A stretch of DNA of 7,564 nucleotides from Omnitrophica bacterium RIFCSPLOWO2_01_FULL_45_10 (GTDB lineage: Bacteria > Omnitrophota > Gorgyraeia > 2-01-FULL-45-10): positions 1,276-8,839 of the forward strand of contig MHFL01000047.1 in assembly GCA_001804165.1 (NCBI GenBank), written 5' to 3'. The translations under genes were made by a program, and so were the position numbers. Within the stretch, counting starts at the first letter, position 1, and each line of letters starts with the position of its first letter. Of this stretch, positions 5,919-7,564 are shown in pieces. Below the pieces are notes generated by a model. It was not told where the DNA came from and did not search any database. It saw only the letters and a list, made by a program, of their open reading frames with translations.

Positions 5919-7015
5919 AAAAGATAAGGGTTCATTTAAAAGAGAATTCTTACGAGTTATTGGTAGGGAGGGGCCTTCTTAAAAATTGCGGTCCCTTCAT
6001 AAAAAGCCTGAACTTAGGAAGAGATTCCGTAGTCATTACGAATAGGCGAATAGTAAATCTATACGGAAATGATTTGAAACAAGCGCTAAAGGAAAGCGGC
6101 TTCAGCATCCATTTTGAGCTCGTCCCCGATTCAGAGAAAGCCAAGTCGAGCGAAGTTCTAATAGATATTTTGAACAGGATTAGCCTTTATGATAGACGTA
6201 AGGCTCTATTCATTGCCGCGTTCGGCGGAGGCGTGGTGGGGGATGTGGCCGGGTTTAGCGCTTGCGTTTATAAGAGAGGGGTCCCTTATATTCAAATCCC
6301 GACTACCCTGCTCGCTCAAGTCGATTCGTCGATAGGCGGCAAGGTTGCCATCGACCTTGCGGCGGCAAAAAATATGGTCGGGACCTTTTATCAGCCGAAG
6401 TTAGTTTTATCGGATATCTCATTATTAAATTCCCTTCCGAAGCGCCAGATTAGGAGCGGCCTTGCCGAAGTAGTCAAGTACGGGGTGATAAAAGACATAC
6501 GCCTCTTTGAATATCTAGAATCAAATTTCGATTCTTTATTGGAACTTGAGGAAGACGCCCTGCAACATGTAGTGGCGCGTTCAGGCGAAATTAAGGCGCA
6601 TTTCGTAGAGAAGGACCCTTTTGATAAAACCGGCATACGAACGGTTTTAAACTATGGTCATACTATGGGACACGCGATTGAGACGGCATCCGGTTATTCC
6701 GATAAATACAGTCACGGTGAGGCGATAGCGATCGGCATGGTAATCGCCTCAGAAATATCCGTGAGGCTTAAGCTCCTGGACGACCGGGATGCCGAGAGGC
6801 TCGAAAATCTAATAAAAGACATAGGCCTTCCGACAGATATAAAAGATCTGGACTTCGGGAAAATTTACGAATCTCACCTCAGGGATAAGAAATTCATACA
6901 TGGAAGGAACAGATTCATCCTTCCCGTAAAGATCGGCTCTATGCCAAAGGTCTTCGAGGACGTACCTGAGAAGATAGTAAGAGATGTTTTAAGGCAGCGT
7001 ATCAGATATGGTTAA
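5915..7015 (+). CDS. aroB: 3-dehydroquinate synthase
   Basis: The 366-residue protein has the normal AroB length and converts DAHP to 3-dehydroquinate, the second step of the shikimate pathway, in the cytoplasm with NAD+ and a divalent metal. The NAD-binding GGGVVGD is at 104-110, followed by YKRGVPYIQIPTTLLAQVDSSIGGK (119-143). The three expected metal ligands are E185 (SGLAEVVKYG), H249 (NYGHTMGHAIE) and H267 (SHGEAIAIGM). The loop that usually reads GKN is AKN here (K152 kept), and GGKT is GGKV, both mild changes. The start is GTG 5915, overlapping the preceding TGA (GTGA). This fits coupling to the small basic protein gene, and the N terminus KKIRVHLKENSYELLVG is as expected for the family. 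No other aromatic-pathway gene is visible. Confidence 0.97.
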   Translation: MKKIRVHLKENSYELLVGRGLLKNCGPFIKSLNLGRDSVVITNRRIVNLYGNDLKQALKESGFSIHFELVPDSEKAKSSEVLIDILNRISLYDRRKALFIAAFGGGVVGDVAGFSACVYKRGVPYIQIPTTLLAQVDSSIGGKVAIDLAAAKNMVGTFYQPKLVLSDISLLNSLPKRQIRSGLAEVVKYGVIKDIRLFEYLESNFDSLLELEEDALQHVVARSGEIKAHFVEKDPFDKTGIRTVLNYGHTMGHAIETASGYSDKYSHGEAIAIGMVIASEISVRLKLLDDRDAERLENLIKDIGLPTDIKDLDFGKIYESHLRDKKFIHGRNRFILPVKIGSMPKVFEDVPEKIVRDVLRQRIRYG

Positions 7016-7406
7016 GACGATATCCATTCAGACAAAGTCGAGGATGGAACTTCAGGATATAACAGCCAGGGTTGAAGATGTCGTTCGCGCCGCAAAAGTA
7101 AAAAACGGTATTTGCCACATATTCATTCCGCATACAACCGCGGCCGTCACCATAAATGAAAACGCGGACCCGAGTGTCCAGAGAGACATTGTGAACTGGC
7201 TGAATGAGAATGTGCCTTTCGACGCCGATTACGGGCACTCAGAAGGCAATGCGTCCGCCCATATAAAATCTACGATCGTAGGAATCGACAGGGAAGTCTT
7301 CATTGAAGAGGGAAGACTTAAACTCGGCGCATGGCAGGGCATATTTTTTTGCGAATTCGACGGCCCCCGCCGGCGCAACGTATATGTCAAGATTGTTGAG
7401 GATTGA
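7008..7406 (+). CDS. yjbQ: YjbQ/UPF0047 family protein
   Basis: The 132-residue protein is full length for the family. Signature motifs are HTTAAVTINENADP (42-55), HSEGNASAHIKS (77-88) and GAWQGIFFCEFDGPR (107-121), which hold the conserved His, Glu and Asn residues around the presumed active site. E. coli YjbQ has a weak thiamine-phosphate synthase side activity, and annotation pipelines call the family 'secondary thiamine-phosphate synthase'. The physiological role is unsettled. The ATG overlaps the end of aroB by 8 bases, which argues for coupled expression. Only a distant AAGG (6991-6994) precedes it, so there is no good Shine-Dalgarno. The family call is firm; the biochemical role is not. 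Confidence 0.93.
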   Translation: MVKTISIQTKSRMELQDITARVEDVVRAAKVKNGICHIFIPHTTAAVTINENADPSVQRDIVNWLNENVPFDADYGHSEGNASAHIKSTIVGIDREVFIEEGRLKLGAWQGIFFCEFDGPRRRNVYVKIVED

Positions 7407-7426
7407 ATTTTAATGGAGGCGAATCT

Positions 7427-7564
7427 ATGAATCATTTATTGCGCGAATTCAAGAAAGAGGACGCTGAAGGAGTCAAGGATCTCATACTGACGGTCCTCTC
7501 AAAAGAATATCCTTTTGAGAAGTCCGCATACTCAGATTCCGACCTCGATAAAATAGGCGAAGTA
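7427..7564 (+). CDS. probable GNAT-family N-acetyltransferase, 5' part only
   Basis: Forty-six codons are visible and the gene continues beyond the right edge. The start ATG at 7427 has a good Shine-Dalgarno, GGAGG at 7415-7419, seven bases upstream, and follows yjbQ by 20 bases. The protein begins MNHLLREFKKEDAEGVKDLI and continues VLSKEYPFEK, with DSDLDKIGEV at the end. A 'R-x-(F/A)-x-x-x-D-x-x-x-(I/V)-x-x-L' opening strand and helix is typical of GNAT acetyltransferases. The acetyl-CoA-binding motif lies outside the window, so substrate and even the family remain provisional. Confidence 0.62.
   Translation, partial: MNHLLREFKKEDAEGVKDLILTVLSKEYPFEKSAYSDSDLDKIGEV

Overview
The window is a densely packed, all plus-strand bacterial chromosome segment of moderate GC content. 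The best taxonomic clue is the short gene at 5580-5918. Its N-terminal half matches, from memory, the 'small basic protein' family described in Chlamydiae and Verrucomicrobia. With the AT-rich extended -10 promoter and the housekeeping gene mix, this suggests a PVC-superphylum or neighbouring lineage; an uncultivated phylum such as Omnitrophota is my best guess. This assignment is inference and no marker in the window proves it.

Left block (1-4578), probably one co-transcribed run. It opens with the 3' part of an HD-GYP gene whose beginning lies outside the window. An ATGA stop/start overlap leads into an 88-residue winged-helix protein. After a 35-base gap comes a 1035-residue single-chain DNA helicase-nuclease: a complete UvrD/Rep-type SF1A helicase fused to a Cas4/AddB-type PD-(D/E)XK nuclease with four cysteines placed as for an iron-sulfur cluster. 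Its last 40 bases overlap out of frame with a gene for a membrane-anchored protein of uncertain family, possibly AsmA/GspN-like.

Intergenic stretch (4579-4920). This is the only sizeable non-coding region. It holds three perfect inverted repeats in a row: a GTAG-preceded REP-like hairpin, then two 11-bp-stem hairpins that are diverged copies of one another, with both stem differences compensated on the opposite arm. An extended -10 promoter follows, so close to the next start codon that the transcript is predicted to be leaderless or nearly so.

Right block (4921-7564), apparently one operon from that promoter. It contains a single-pass membrane SPOR-domain protein (septal peptidoglycan binding), the small basic protein with an Ala/Lys/Pro-rich tail, aroB (3-dehydroquinate synthase, shikimate pathway), a YjbQ/UPF0047 protein, and the first 46 codons of a probable GNAT acetyltransferase that runs off the window. 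Spacing is tight (4-bp and 8-bp overlaps, 14- and 20-base gaps), which fits co-transcription, though the products do not share an obvious pathway.

No tRNA, rRNA, CRISPR array, transposase gene or defence island was seen. The points most worth a second look are the covarying hairpin pair, the predicted leaderless promoter, and the HD-GYP protein that has lost a metal-ligand aspartate.
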